Below, piece after piece: positions 13,934-21,456 of a stretch of 64,000 nt of DNA. Below the pieces are notes generated by a model, which worked only from the letters and a program-made list of their open reading frames with translations, was not told the origin of the DNA and made no database searches. The stretch lies in the NCBI GenBank assembly GCA_947623205.1, contig CANQGM010000008.1, positions 1 to 64,000 on the forward strand, read 5' to 3'. Made by a program: the position numbers and the translations under genes. Numbering within the stretch: position 1 is the stretch's first letter; every line of letters begins with the position of its first letter. Source of the DNA: an uncultured Clostridia bacterium (GTDB taxonomy: Bacteria > Bacillota > Clostridia > Oscillospirales > Acutalibacteraceae).

Positions 13934-13955
13934 TAATAAACAGCAAATAAACAGC
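13934..13955 (+). repeat. Candidate integrase arm-type sites, right end
   Basis: Two tandem 11-bp copies, TAATAAACAGC and AAATAAACAGC, about 80 bp inside the right end. They match the three tandem copies at 5517-5549 near the left end, in the same orientation on the plus strand. Confidence 0.6.
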
Positions 13956-14037
13956 AAAACGCCTGTTAATTCTTTTGAAGAAAAAGGAAAGCCGCAGCGG
14001 AATAGCCTAAAAATGGCTTTCCAATGCGGTTTTACTT

Positions 14038-14082
14038 TGGAGCTGATAACGGGATTCGAACCCGTGACCTCGTCCTTACCAA
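14038..14082. repeat. Right attachment-site repeat inside intact tRNA-Thr
   Basis: 45 bp identical to 5358-5402. It comprises the 3' end of the tRNA through the 3' side of the anticodon arm. Identity stops at 14083, marking the limit of the crossover core. Confidence 0.92.
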
Positions 14083-14113
14083 GGACGCACTCTGCCTACT
14101 GAGCTATATCAGC
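14038..14113 (-). tRNA. tRNA-Thr (anticodon GGT)
   Basis: A 76-nt cloverleaf on the minus strand including an encoded CCA. The acceptor is GCTGATA/TATCAGC, the D-arm follows AGCTCAGT, the anticodon loop TTGGTAA sits on a CGTCC/GGACG stem, and the T-arm carries GGTTCGAATCC. The loop gives anticodon GGT (Thr, ACC/ACU codons). It is the integration target of the element, which restores the tRNA 3' end but separates the gene from its original terminator (5334-5355). Confidence 0.95.
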
Positions 14114-14245
14114 AAAATATTCTGTACAAAACATTATCTGTCGAATATAATAACATATTATAAACCTAATTTCAAATGTTTTTATAAAATTTTTAAATTA
14201 TTTTTTGATAAAATAAAAAATATATTAAAAAAATTTGGAAAACAC

Positions 14246-14274
14246 TTGCAGATAGTATTTTTTGGTGTTATAAT
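14246..14274 (+). promoter_or_regulatory. Promoter of the rimP-nusA-infB operon
   Basis: TTGCAG, a 17-nt spacer, TATAAT. The predicted start near 14281 gives a leader of about 107 nt before rimP. Confidence 0.8.
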
Positions 14275-14296
14275 CTTAATATTATAGTAAAAGATG

Positions 14297-14351
14297 GGAG
14301 TGGGCAGCAAACCCGCTCCTTTGCATTTGTAATTAAAATGTACAAATGCAA
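14297..14351 (+). promoter_or_regulatory. Two consecutive hairpins in the rimP leader
   Basis: Hairpin 1 (14297-14319) pairs GGAGTGGG with CCCGCTCC, with one T-G pair. Hairpin 2 (14321-14351) is an 11-bp perfect stem TTGCATTTGTA/TACAAATGCAA with a 9-nt loop. Neither has a strong T-tract. They occupy most of the untranslated leader, suggesting control of the operon by RNA structure or by an expressed protein (inference). Confidence 0.5.
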
Positions 14352-14387
14352 TGTGTTTAAACAGTTATGTATATCAGGAGGTATTTA

Positions 14388-14867
14388 ATGGCAAAAAAGA
14401 AAGGCGGCGTTACCGTAACAAAAGTTTGGGAACTCTGCGAGCCTATTATAAACGGACTGGGTCTTTCAATTTGGGACGTGCGCTATGTAAAAGAGGGCGC
14501 CGACCGATTTTTGCGCGTTTATATTGATAAGCCTGACGGTATTGATATTAATGACTGCGAAAAGGTTTCACGCGCAATAAACGACCCTTTAGATGAGCTC
14601 GACCCGATAGATGAATCTTATTGTCTTGAGGTCTGCTCTCCCGGAGTTGAACGTGAACTTATTCGAGATGAGCATTTTCAGCAGTTTACAGGTGCTGACA
14701 TAAAAGTGAAAATGCATCGACCGATTGAGGGCATAGGAAAAGAGTTTGCAGGGATACTCACCGAATATAAAGACGGCATGGTTACAATTACCGACCAAAG
14801 CGGCGAAAACAAAGTCACAATAAGCACAAAGGATGCTGTTTGGATAAAGCTTGATGACTTTGACTGA
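14388..14867 (+). CDS. rimP: Ribosome maturation factor RimP
   Basis: A 159-residue protein needed for 30S subunit maturation. The N-terminal alpha/beta domain has ITNGLGL-like INGLGLSIWDVRYVKEGADRFLRVYID, and the family motif CLEVCSPGVERELIRDEHF is present. A C-terminal SH3-like domain ends in WIKLDDFD. The start is ATG 14388 with AGGAGG 6 nt upstream; the in-frame ATG at 14367 lies ahead of that site and is not used. It is the first gene of the conserved rimP-nusA-infB operon. Confidence 0.95.
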   Translation: MAKKKGGVTVTKVWELCEPIINGLGLSIWDVRYVKEGADRFLRVYIDKPDGIDINDCEKVSRAINDPLDELDPIDESYCLEVCSPGVERELIRDEHFQQFTGADIKVKMHRPIEGIGKEFAGILTEYKDGMVTITDQSGENKVTISTKDAVWIKLDDFD

Positions 14868-14897
14868 TAATGATACAAGAAAAGGATGATAGGAAAA

Positions 14898-15986
14898 ATG
14901 GTTAATAAAGATTTATTTTTTGCCCTAAAAATGTTTGAAAAAGATAAGGGCATTCCAATGGAACATATGCTTGAGCACATTAAAAAAGCAATTATAATTG
15001 CCTGTAAAAACTCCTACGGCGGCAATGAAAATGTTGTTTTTAACATTAATCCTGATAAGAATACTTTTGACGTAAAGCTTATAAAAACAGTTTCAGAGGA
15101 AGTTAGAAATCCTAATTTTGAGATTTCGGTTGAGGATGCCTCAAAAATTGACAAAAAGAAGAATTACAGCATTAATGATGAAATTCAAATACCGCTTGAT
15201 ACCAAACATTTGGGCAGAATTGCGGTTTCTGCAGCAAGAAATGTAATCCGTCAGGGCATTCGTGACGGTGAAAAAGATCAGACGCTCATTGAATTTCAGA
15301 GCAAGCTTGGTGAAATTGTTTCGGCACTTGTAGAAAAGGTTGACATTAGAACAGGAGTTGCAACAATTAAAATTGGCAAAAGTGAAGCCATGCTTCCTAA
15401 AAGTGAACAAATCGGCTGCAACAATTTAAAAGAAGGCGACCATGTCAAAGTTTATATTGCTGATGTAAAAGATAACGAAAAAGGTCCGCGTGCTATTATC
15501 TCAAGAACCCGTCCGGAATTTGTTAAACGCCTTTTTGAGCAGGAAGTTCCCGAAATTTATGAAGGCGTTGTTGAAATCAAGTCTATTTCCCGTGAGGCGG
15601 GTTCAAGAACTAAAATGGCTGTTTCAAGCAACAATTCTAATGTTGACCCAATAGGTGCATGCATAGGCTCAAAGGGAATGCGTGTAAATAGTATTGTAAG
15701 TGAACTGGGAGGAGAAAAAATAGACATTGTTGAGTACAGCGATAATCTTAAAAAATTCATCTCAGCAGCTCTCTCCCCTGCAGACGTATGTAATGTAGAC
15801 ATAAAGGACATAGAATCAAGAAGTTGTGAGGTAACTGTACCAGACCATCAGCTTTCACTTGCAATAGGAAACAAAGGTCAAAACGCACGTCTTGCCGCAA
15901 GACTTACCGGATGGAAAATTGACATTCGACCCGAAAGCGGTTTCTTTGGCGAGGATATAGATGAAGAATTTACAGAGGAAGAATAA
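14898..15986 (+). CDS. nusA: Transcription termination/antitermination factor NusA
   Basis: A 362-residue NusA: an N-terminal RNA-polymerase-binding domain (MVNKDLFFALKMFEKDKGIPMEHMLE), an S1 domain (~135-200, with VDIRTGVATIKIGKSEAMLPKSEQ) and two KH domains (~230-345, with DPIGACIGSKGMRVNSI and LAIGNKGQNARLAARLTGWKIDI), followed by an acidic tail. It lacks the C-terminal repeats of proteobacterial NusA, which is normal for Firmicutes. The start at 14898 is preferred because AGGATGATAGG lies ahead of it; the ATG at 14886 is inside that stretch. Confidence 0.95.
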   Translation: MVNKDLFFALKMFEKDKGIPMEHMLEHIKKAIIIACKNSYGGNENVVFNINPDKNTFDVKLIKTVSEEVRNPNFEISVEDASKIDKKKNYSINDEIQIPLDTKHLGRIAVSAARNVIRQGIRDGEKDQTLIEFQSKLGEIVSALVEKVDIRTGVATIKIGKSEAMLPKSEQIGCNNLKEGDHVKVYIADVKDNEKGPRAIISRTRPEFVKRLFEQEVPEIYEGVVEIKSISREAGSRTKMAVSSNNSNVDPIGACIGSKGMRVNSIVSELGGEKIDIVEYSDNLKKFISAALSPADVCNVDIKDIESRSCEVTVPDHQLSLAIGNKGQNARLAARLTGWKIDIRPESGFFGEDIDEEFTEEE

Positions 15987-16088
15987 TATTTTCGTCAAAA
16001 ACGCTATGCGTTTAACCGTCGCCGCGCTCGTATAACATAATTGACATATTATATATAGTCAAAAATACCCGAAAAGAGAGGGAATTGA

Positions 16089-16400
16089 ATGAAGCAGAAA
16101 AAAGTACCCATGCGCAAATGCACAGGCTGCGGAGAAATGAAAGAAAAACGCGAACTTATACGCGTGGTTAAAGCTCCCGATGTTATTGACAGCGATGGCA
16201 ACGTTGCTGAATATGGTGAAATTTCACTTGATTTAACAGGCAAAAAGCCGGGCAGAGGCGCATATTTGTGTAAAAATTATTCTTGTTTTAAAAAGGCTCG
16301 TAAAGCCCGCCGTTTTGAGCGTACATTCAGCCGTAAAATTCCCGATGAATTATATGAACAGATGGAAAAGGAGCTTCAGTCTTTAGAAAATCAAATCTGA
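16089..16400 (+). CDS. rnpM: RNase P modulator RnpM (YlxR)
   Basis: A 103-residue YlxR-family protein: VPMRKCTGCGEMKEKRELIRVVK at the N-terminus and the family motif GRGAYLCKNYSCFKKARKARRFER. YlxR/RnpM is known to bind RNase P RNA and modulate tRNA maturation. GAGAGGGAATTGA precedes the ATG. It lies between nusA and the L7Ae-like gene, its conserved Firmicute position. The Cys residues in CxxC may hold the fold. Confidence 0.92.
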   Translation: MKQKKVPMRKCTGCGEMKEKRELIRVVKAPDVIDSDGNVAEYGEISLDLTGKKPGRGAYLCKNYSCFKKARKARRFERTFSRKIPDELYEQMEKELQSLENQI

Positions 16401-16422
16401 AATACAGAAAGGATTTTGATAT

Positions 16423-16755
16423 ATGGACGACAAATTTTTGTCTCTTTTAGGTATTTGCAGACGAGCGGGCAGACTTGTTATCGGAGCCGACTCTTCAATT
16501 GACTCAATACACAAAAACAAAGCAAAGCTTATAATTTTTGCAAGCGACTTTTCGCCAAACAGCAGCGCACCCGTTATTGAGGCGGCAAATAAATGCAACG
16601 TCAGAGCACTGACGATCAACAGAAATAAAGAAGAATTAAGTCTTGCAGTCGGAAAACTGTGCGGAGTTTTGACTGTTGAGGACAATGGCTTTGCCAATAA
16701 GCTTAACCAGCTTATTGAAAGCGAACAGGGAGGAGAATTATATGAAAAAGTATAA
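16423..16755 (+). CDS. L7Ae/L30e-family RNA-binding protein (YlxQ)
   Basis: A 110-residue protein of the L7Ae/L30e/Gadd45 family, known as YlxQ in Bacilli, with [34 protein letters not shown] at the start and a typical alternating alpha/beta pattern. These proteins bind kink-turns in RNA and may associate with ribosomes or RNase P. Its stop lies 14 bp inside infB, so translation is probably coupled. The position between rnpM and infB is conserved in Firmicutes. Confidence 0.9.
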   Translation: MDDKFLSLLGICRRAGRLVIGADSSIDSIHKNKAKLIIFASDFSPNSSAPVIEAANKCNVRALTINRNKEELSLAVGKLCGVLTVEDNGFANKLNQLIESEQGGELYEKV

Positions 16756-19111
16756 AGTTAAAGATATTGCAGCTGATTTTGGGGTAACAAATAAGAAGAT
16801 ATCTGAAATTTTGGAAAAATCCGGCGGTATTATAAAAAAAGCAATGTCTACCCTTGAGGACAGTGAACTCGACTTTATTATTGATGCAATAACACAGGAA
16901 AATATGGTTGACAGCTTTGATAATTATTTTGCTCTGCGGAATAAAAAAATAGAGGATGAAGCATTAAAATCGGAGACCGGAGCAGCTAATGACAAAAAGC
17001 CTGCTAATGCAAAAAACAAAAAATCCGATAAAACAAAAAACAGTACAAATAAAAATGCAGATAAGTCAAATAATAAACCAAAAGCAAAACAAAATTCAAG
17101 GCAGGATATATCTGATGAGGAAACTGTAACTCGAACACGCAGGGTGATAGACACTCGCGCTACAAATGTTAATGTTGAGCGCTACAACGCAAAATATGAT
17201 GACCTTGCAAATGCAAACTCAAAAATGCGCAGTACGGACAATACTGTTAAAAAGCAGAAATTCACTAACCGTTCGCAGCGCCAGAAAGGCAGACGTCCGG
17301 GCAGACGTGAAACAGAAGCGGAACGTCTGAAGCGTATTGCGCTTGAGCGTAAACAAAAGCCTCTTACAATTCAGATCCCTGATGAAATTGTTGTGTCCGA
17401 TTTGGCGTCCAAACTTAAAGCAACTGTTGCGGAGGTTGTAAAAAAGGCGTTCCTTATGGGCACCATGATTACTGCGACCGATACAATCGACTTTGACACC
17501 GCCTCACTTATTTCATTGGAATTTCACGCAAAGGTTGAAAAAGAGATCGTAGTTACAATTGAAGAAAAAATAATTGATGACAGCGAAGATAAAGATGAAA
17601 ATCTTACGGAGAGAGCTCCTGTTGTTGTTGTAATGGGTCATGTTGACCACGGCAAAACCTCAATTCTTGACGCAATACGCAACTCTAATGTTACCGCAGG
17701 CGAAGCAGGGGGCATTACACAGCATATCGGCGCTTACAGAGTAGAAGTAAACGGCAAACCGATCACATTTCTCGATACTCCCGGACACGAAGCATTTACA
17801 ACAATGCGCGCCAGGGGTGCTCAAGTAACCGATATTGCCATTCTTGTAGTTGCCGCGGATGACGGTATTATGCCGCAGACAATTGAGGCGATTCACCACG
17901 CAAAGGCAGCAAATGTTTCTGTAATTGTCGCAATCAATAAGATGGATAAAGAAGGCGCAAATCCGGAAGCGGTAAAACAGCAGCTTACCGAACATGAGCT
18001 TATTCCCGAAGAATGGGGCGGAGACACACCCTGCGTTCCTGTTTCTGCAAAAACAAAACAGGGTCTTGACGATTTGCTTGAAATGGTAACGCTTGTTGCC
18101 GAAATGAAAGAGCTTAAAGCAAATCCCGACAGAGCCGCAAAGGGTACCGTTATTGAGGCCCGTCTTGACAAAGGCAGAGGCCCTGTTGCAACCGTGCTTG
18201 TCCAGAACGGTACGCTCTGCAAGGGTGATACTATCATTGCGGGTACGAGCGTAGGCCGCGTAAGAGTTATGACAAATGATAAAGGTGAAATAGTAGAGAA
18301 GGCCGGTCCTTCAATTCCTGTTGAAATTACGGGACTTGACGAAGTTCCCACAGGCGGTGACATTTTCAACGCTGTTTCCGATGAACGCCTTGCCCGCGAA
18401 CTTGTAAATCAAAGAAAAACCGCAAAGAAAGAGGAAATCTTTAATTCACAGACAAAGGTCACTCTTGATAATTTGTTTGACCAGATGAAGTTAGGCGACA
18501 TTAAGGAACTTCAGATTATAGTTAAGGCAGATGTTCAGGGCTCTGTTGAGGCTGTAAAGCAGTCACTTGAAAAACTTTCAAATGACGAAGTAAGAGTAAA
18601 TGTTATTCACGGCGGAGTGGGCGCAATTAACGAATCAGATGTTATGCTTGCCGAGGCGTCAAACGCTATTATTGTAGGATTTAATGTTCGTCCCGATGCG
18701 GTTGCCTCCGAAAACGCAGAGCGCTCCGGCGTTGATATGCGACTTTACAGCGTAATTTATGACTGTATTAATGAAATTGAGTCTGCTATGAAAGGTATGC
18801 TTGCTCCAAAGACAAGAGAGGTCGTTCTCGGAACGGCAGAGTGCAGAAACGTTATAAAAATAAAGTCAGTAGGCGTAGTTTCCGGTTCGTATGTTAAAAG
18901 CGGCAAGGTACAGCGCAACGCAAGCGTCAGAGTTATTCGTGACGGCATTGTAATTGCCGAAGACACAATTGCTTCTTTACAGCGTTTTAAGGACGCGGTT
19001 AAAGAGGTTAACGAAGGATATGAGTGCGGTATCGGACTTGAACGCTTTAACGACCTCAAAGAGGGAGACATATTTGAGGTTTACACAATTGAAGAATACC
19101 GCGAACTTTAA
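16742..19111 (+). CDS. infB: Translation initiation factor IF-2
   Basis: A 789-residue GTPase. The N-terminus ([27 protein letters not shown]) is the IF-2 associated domain. A Lys/Asn-rich linker (~90-200) follows. The G domain begins with GHVDHGKT near residue 299 and includes DTPGHEAF and NKMDK, and C-terminal domains II, C1 and C2 complete the fold. The start at 16742 is set by AGGGAGGAG 6 nt upstream; upstream in-frame codons belong to the overlapping ylxQ. It brings fMet-tRNA to the 30S subunit. Confidence 0.96.
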   Translation: MKKYKVKDIAADFGVTNKKISEILEKSGGIIKKAMSTLEDSELDFIIDAITQENMVDSFDNYFALRNKKIEDEALKSETGAANDKKPANAKNKKSDKTKNSTNKNADKSNNKPKAKQNSRQDISDEETVTRTRRVIDTRATNVNVERYNAKYDDLANANSKMRSTDNTVKKQKFTNRSQRQKGRRPGRRETEAERLKRIALERKQKPLTIQIPDEIVVSDLASKLKATVAEVVKKAFLMGTMITATDTIDFDTASLISLEFHAKVEKEIVVTIEEKIIDDSEDKDENLTERAPVVVVMGHVDHGKTSILDAIRNSNVTAGEAGGITQHIGAYRVEVNGKPITFLDTPGHEAFTTMRARGAQVTDIAILVVAADDGIMPQTIEAIHHAKAANVSVIVAINKMDKEGANPEAVKQQLTEHELIPEEWGGDTPCVPVSAKTKQGLDDLLEMVTLVAEMKELKANPDRAAKGTVIEARLDKGRGPVATVLVQNGTLCKGDTIIAGTSVGRVRVMTNDKGEIVEKAGPSIPVEITGLDEVPTGGDIFNAVSDERLARELVNQRKTAKKEEIFNSQTKVTLDNLFDQMKLGDIKELQIIVKADVQGSVEAVKQSLEKLSNDEVRVNVIHGGVGAINESDVMLAEASNAIIVGFNVRPDAVASENAERSGVDMRLYSVIYDCINEIESAMKGMLAPKTREVVLGTAECRNVIKIKSVGVVSGSYVKSGKVQRNASVRVIRDGIVIAEDTIASLQRFKDAVKEVNEGYECGIGLERFNDLKEGDIFEVYTIEEYREL

Positions 19112-19172
19112 CTTGAGAATACAGTGTTAAGTTGACCCGGTTGTCCGAAAAAAGATAGGAAGTGATGCAGTT

Positions 19173-19550
19173 ATGTCAGGTCACAGAATAGAACGCACAA
19201 CAGAAGACATTAAGCGTGAGCTTACGGCTATTTTCAGAGAACTCAAAGACCCGCGCGTGCAGCAGGCATTTTTGTCAATTATAAGAGTAGAAGTAACAAA
19301 CGATCTGTCATATTGTACAATACACATAAGTGCAATGGAGGGGCTTGACAGGGCAAACGATGCAATTAAAGGATTAAAGTCCGCTTCGGGATTTATTCGC
19401 CGTGAGCTTGGTCACCGCCTGCGTCTGCGCCACGTTCCGGAACTCATTTTCAAGGCTACCGACAGCATTGAATACAGTGCAAACATAAGCCGTATTCTCA
19501 ACAGTCTTGATATAAAGGAAGACGAGGGACCGCAAGATGAACCTGTATGA
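19173..19550 (+). CDS. rbfA: Ribosome-binding factor A
   Basis: A 125-residue KH-like protein of 30S maturation: HRIERTTEDIKRELTAIFRELKDPRV at the start and the hallmark helix-kink-helix SASGFIRRELGHRLRLRHVPELIF. GATAGGAAGTGATG precedes the ATG. The end overlaps the DHH phosphoesterase gene by 14 bp, so the two are probably translationally coupled. It follows infB by 61 bp in the same operon. Confidence 0.95.
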   Translation: MSGHRIERTTEDIKRELTAIFRELKDPRVQQAFLSIIRVEVTNDLSYCTIHISAMEGLDRANDAIKGLKSASGFIRRELGHRLRLRHVPELIFKATDSIEYSANISRILNSLDIKEDEGPQDEPV

Positions 19551-20472
19551 AATTTCACGGTATTTAAAAGATAATGACAACTATGACATTCTGACCCACG
19601 CTTATCCCGACGGAGACACACTGGGAAGCAGCTTTGCGCTTTGTCTTGCTCTTCAGCAGCTCGGCAAAAACGCACGGGTAATTACAACAAACATTCCGTC
19701 AAAATTTCTTTATCTTTTAAACGGAGTTAAACAGCAGATTTTTAATACTGAAAATATTATAAGTACCGATGTTGCGGCAGACAGTCTGCTCGGCTCAAAT
19801 ATGAGTAAATATATCGGCAAGGTCGATATATGTATTGACCATCACAGCACAAATACGTTAAATGCAAAGTATAAATTTGTTGATAAATATGCTGCTGCAA
19901 CCTGTGAAATTATATACAAATTGCTTTTGAGAATGAACATTAAAATTACAGAGAATATTGCCAACTGCCTTTATACAGGTATTTCTACCGATACAGGGTG
20001 TTTTAGATTTACAAACACCACGGCAGACACTATGCGCGTTGCGGCAAGTCTTATGGATTTGGGATGTAATACCGAGTACATAAATAAAGTGATGTTTGAA
20101 ACAAAGTCGAAGGAAAAAATTGAGCTTGAACGTGCTGTTTATGACACAATGGACTATTGTGCGGACGGCAAATGCGCTATTATTTACACAACGCTCGAAA
20201 TGTTAAAAAAGCTTGATATCGGAGACGATGAAATGGAAGGTCTTGCCTCTATTCCCCGTCAGATCGAAGGAGTGCTGATAGGAATTACAATGCGCGAAAA
20301 AGAGGGCAGCTTTTTCAAGATTTCTGTTCGCACAAACGGCAATATAAATGCTTCGGATTTTTGTTCCCGGTTTGGCGGAGGAGGTCATCCCGCAGCGGCG
20401 GGATGCAATATTGAGGGCGATCTCAAAACAGTAAAACAAAAGCTTATAAAAGCAGCGGAAGAAATTTTATGA
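19537..20472 (+). CDS. DHH-family phosphoesterase, NrnA-like oligoribonuclease/pAp phosphatase
   Basis: A 311-residue DHH/DHHA1 protein. Metal-binding motifs are HAYPDGDTLGSS near residue 22, CIDHHSTN near residue 104 and TDTGCFRFTN near 150. The C-terminal DHHA1 substrate-binding motif is FGGGGHPAAAGC. NrnA-type enzymes degrade 2-5-nt RNAs and 3'-phosphoadenosine 5'-phosphate. The position between rbfA and truB is conserved in Clostridia and Bacilli. The start overlaps rbfA and the end overlaps truB by 4 bp (ATGA). Confidence 0.9.
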   Translation: MNLYEISRYLKDNDNYDILTHAYPDGDTLGSSFALCLALQQLGKNARVITTNIPSKFLYLLNGVKQQIFNTENIISTDVAADSLLGSNMSKYIGKVDICIDHHSTNTLNAKYKFVDKYAAATCEIIYKLLLRMNIKITENIANCLYTGISTDTGCFRFTNTTADTMRVAASLMDLGCNTEYINKVMFETKSKEKIELERAVYDTMDYCADGKCAIIYTTLEMLKKLDIGDDEMEGLASIPRQIEGVLIGITMREKEGSFFKISVRTNGNINASDFCSRFGGGGHPAAAGCNIEGDLKTVKQKLIKAAEEIL

Positions 20473-21374
20473 ACGGAATACTTGTAATAGATAAGCCCGC
20501 AGGGTTTACTTCTTTTGACGTTGTTGCGGTTATTCGCAAAATTTCGGGTCAGAGAAAGGCAGGCCATACAGGTACGCTTGACCCGAACGCAACGGGAGTT
20601 TTGCCTGTTTTGCTCGGTTCGGCAACAAAGGCGCAGGATCTGATTTTAAATCACGACAAAATCTATTTGGCGGATTTTAAACTCGGCATAACCACAGATA
20701 CCCTCGATATTTGGGGAAAAATACAAAGTAAAACCGAATCTAATGTAAAAAAGGAGAATGTTTTAAATTTACTTGCCGATTTTACCGGTGAAATAGAGCA
20801 AATTCCTCCTATGTTTTCGGCAGTTCAAAAAAACGGTCAGCGGCTTTACGACTTAGCGCGCAAAGGAATTAATGTTGAACGCAAAAGCCGGAGAGTTACG
20901 GTTTACTCTTTAAAGATTGTTGAATTTGACGAGAACACTCAGTGCGGCAGGCTTGAGGTGTCGTGCTCAAAGGGCACATATGTACGCACTCTGATTGACG
21001 ATTTGGGAAAAGCGCTTGGAACAGGCGCCGTTATGACTGCATTGCGCAGAACCTTTGCCTGCGGATTTACGCCGGATGATTGTGTTACACTTGAAAAAGC
21101 GAGGGAGCTTGCCGCAAACGGTGAGCTTGAAAGCCGCATCAAATCCGTAGAAAGTCTGTTTGAAACGCTTGGATATATTTGTGTTACCGACGCTCAGGCA
21201 AAGCGTTTTTCAAACGGAGGACCGCTTGACCTTACCCGTACTTATCTTAATAATATGAATTTGAAAAACGGAGATATTTTCAGAGTTAAGGACAGAAAAA
21301 ATAATTTTCTCGGCCTCGGAATTGCCGATACCCACACAGGACAATTGAAAATATACTTGCATGGACGTACTTAA
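20469..21374 (+). CDS. truB: tRNA pseudouridine(55) synthase
   Basis: A 301-residue TruB that makes pseudouridine 55 in the T-loop of tRNAs. The catalytic Asp lies in GHTGTLDPNATGVLPV near residue 38. Family elements YLADFKLGITTDTLD and PMFSAVQKNGQRLYDLARKG are present, and the C-terminal ~60 residues form a PUA-like domain. It begins within the last codons of the DHH gene (4-bp overlap). A long terminator 14 bp past its stop closes the rimP operon. Confidence 0.95.
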   Translation: MNGILVIDKPAGFTSFDVVAVIRKISGQRKAGHTGTLDPNATGVLPVLLGSATKAQDLILNHDKIYLADFKLGITTDTLDIWGKIQSKTESNVKKENVLNLLADFTGEIEQIPPMFSAVQKNGQRLYDLARKGINVERKSRRVTVYSLKIVEFDENTQCGRLEVSCSKGTYVRTLIDDLGKALGTGAVMTALRRTFACGFTPDDCVTLEKARELAANGELESRIKSVESLFETLGYICVTDAQAKRFSNGGPLDLTRTYLNNMNLKNGDIFRVKDRKNNFLGLGIADTHTGQLKIYLHGRT

Positions 21375-21387
21375 GTATCAGCTTACT

Positions 21388-21428
21388 AATAAACCCCATA
21401 ATTCAAACGAATTATGGGGTTTATTTCT
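21388..21428. terminator. Bidirectional terminator between truB and the amylase gene
   Basis: A 17-bp perfect stem AATAAACCCCATAATTC with a 4-nt loop and T/A-rich flanks on both sides. It serves the convergent truB (rightward) and amylase (leftward) transcripts. Confidence 0.9.
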
Positions 21429-21456
21429 TTATATATCTTTTTTTAATATATGTTAT

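Larger units (their letters stand above)
5358..14082. mobile_element. Integrative element in tRNA-Thr, phage-satellite-like
   Basis: The ~8.7-kb region is bounded by 45-bp direct repeats (5358-5402 and 14038-14082) that are the 3' part of tRNA-Thr. It holds a tyrosine integrase adjacent to the intact tRNA. The module order is XRE repressor plus integrase in one direction, and HTH, excisionase-like, DUF6291, DnaC-like and DUF1492/ArpU-like in the other, followed by an iteron-rich non-coding block. Accessory genes follow: DUF2442, DUF4160, RHH, a candidate type I toxin-antitoxin locus, HIRAN and ImmA-like. No relaxase, coupling protein, terminase, portal or capsid gene is present. The layout resembles phage-inducible chromosomal islands (stl-int against str-xis-rep-ori). 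A non-self-mobile integrative element is the alternative. Confidence 0.85.

Noticed and set aside
5358..14082. Integrative conjugative element or complete prophage
   Set aside because: No relaxase, type IV secretion, coupling protein, portal, terminase, capsid or lysis gene can be found in the 8.7 kb.
14024..14287. An 87-codon plus-strand frame across tRNA-Thr
   Set aside because: It is antisense to a perfect tRNA and has no ribosome binding site; the protein is a translation of tRNA and AT-rich spacer.
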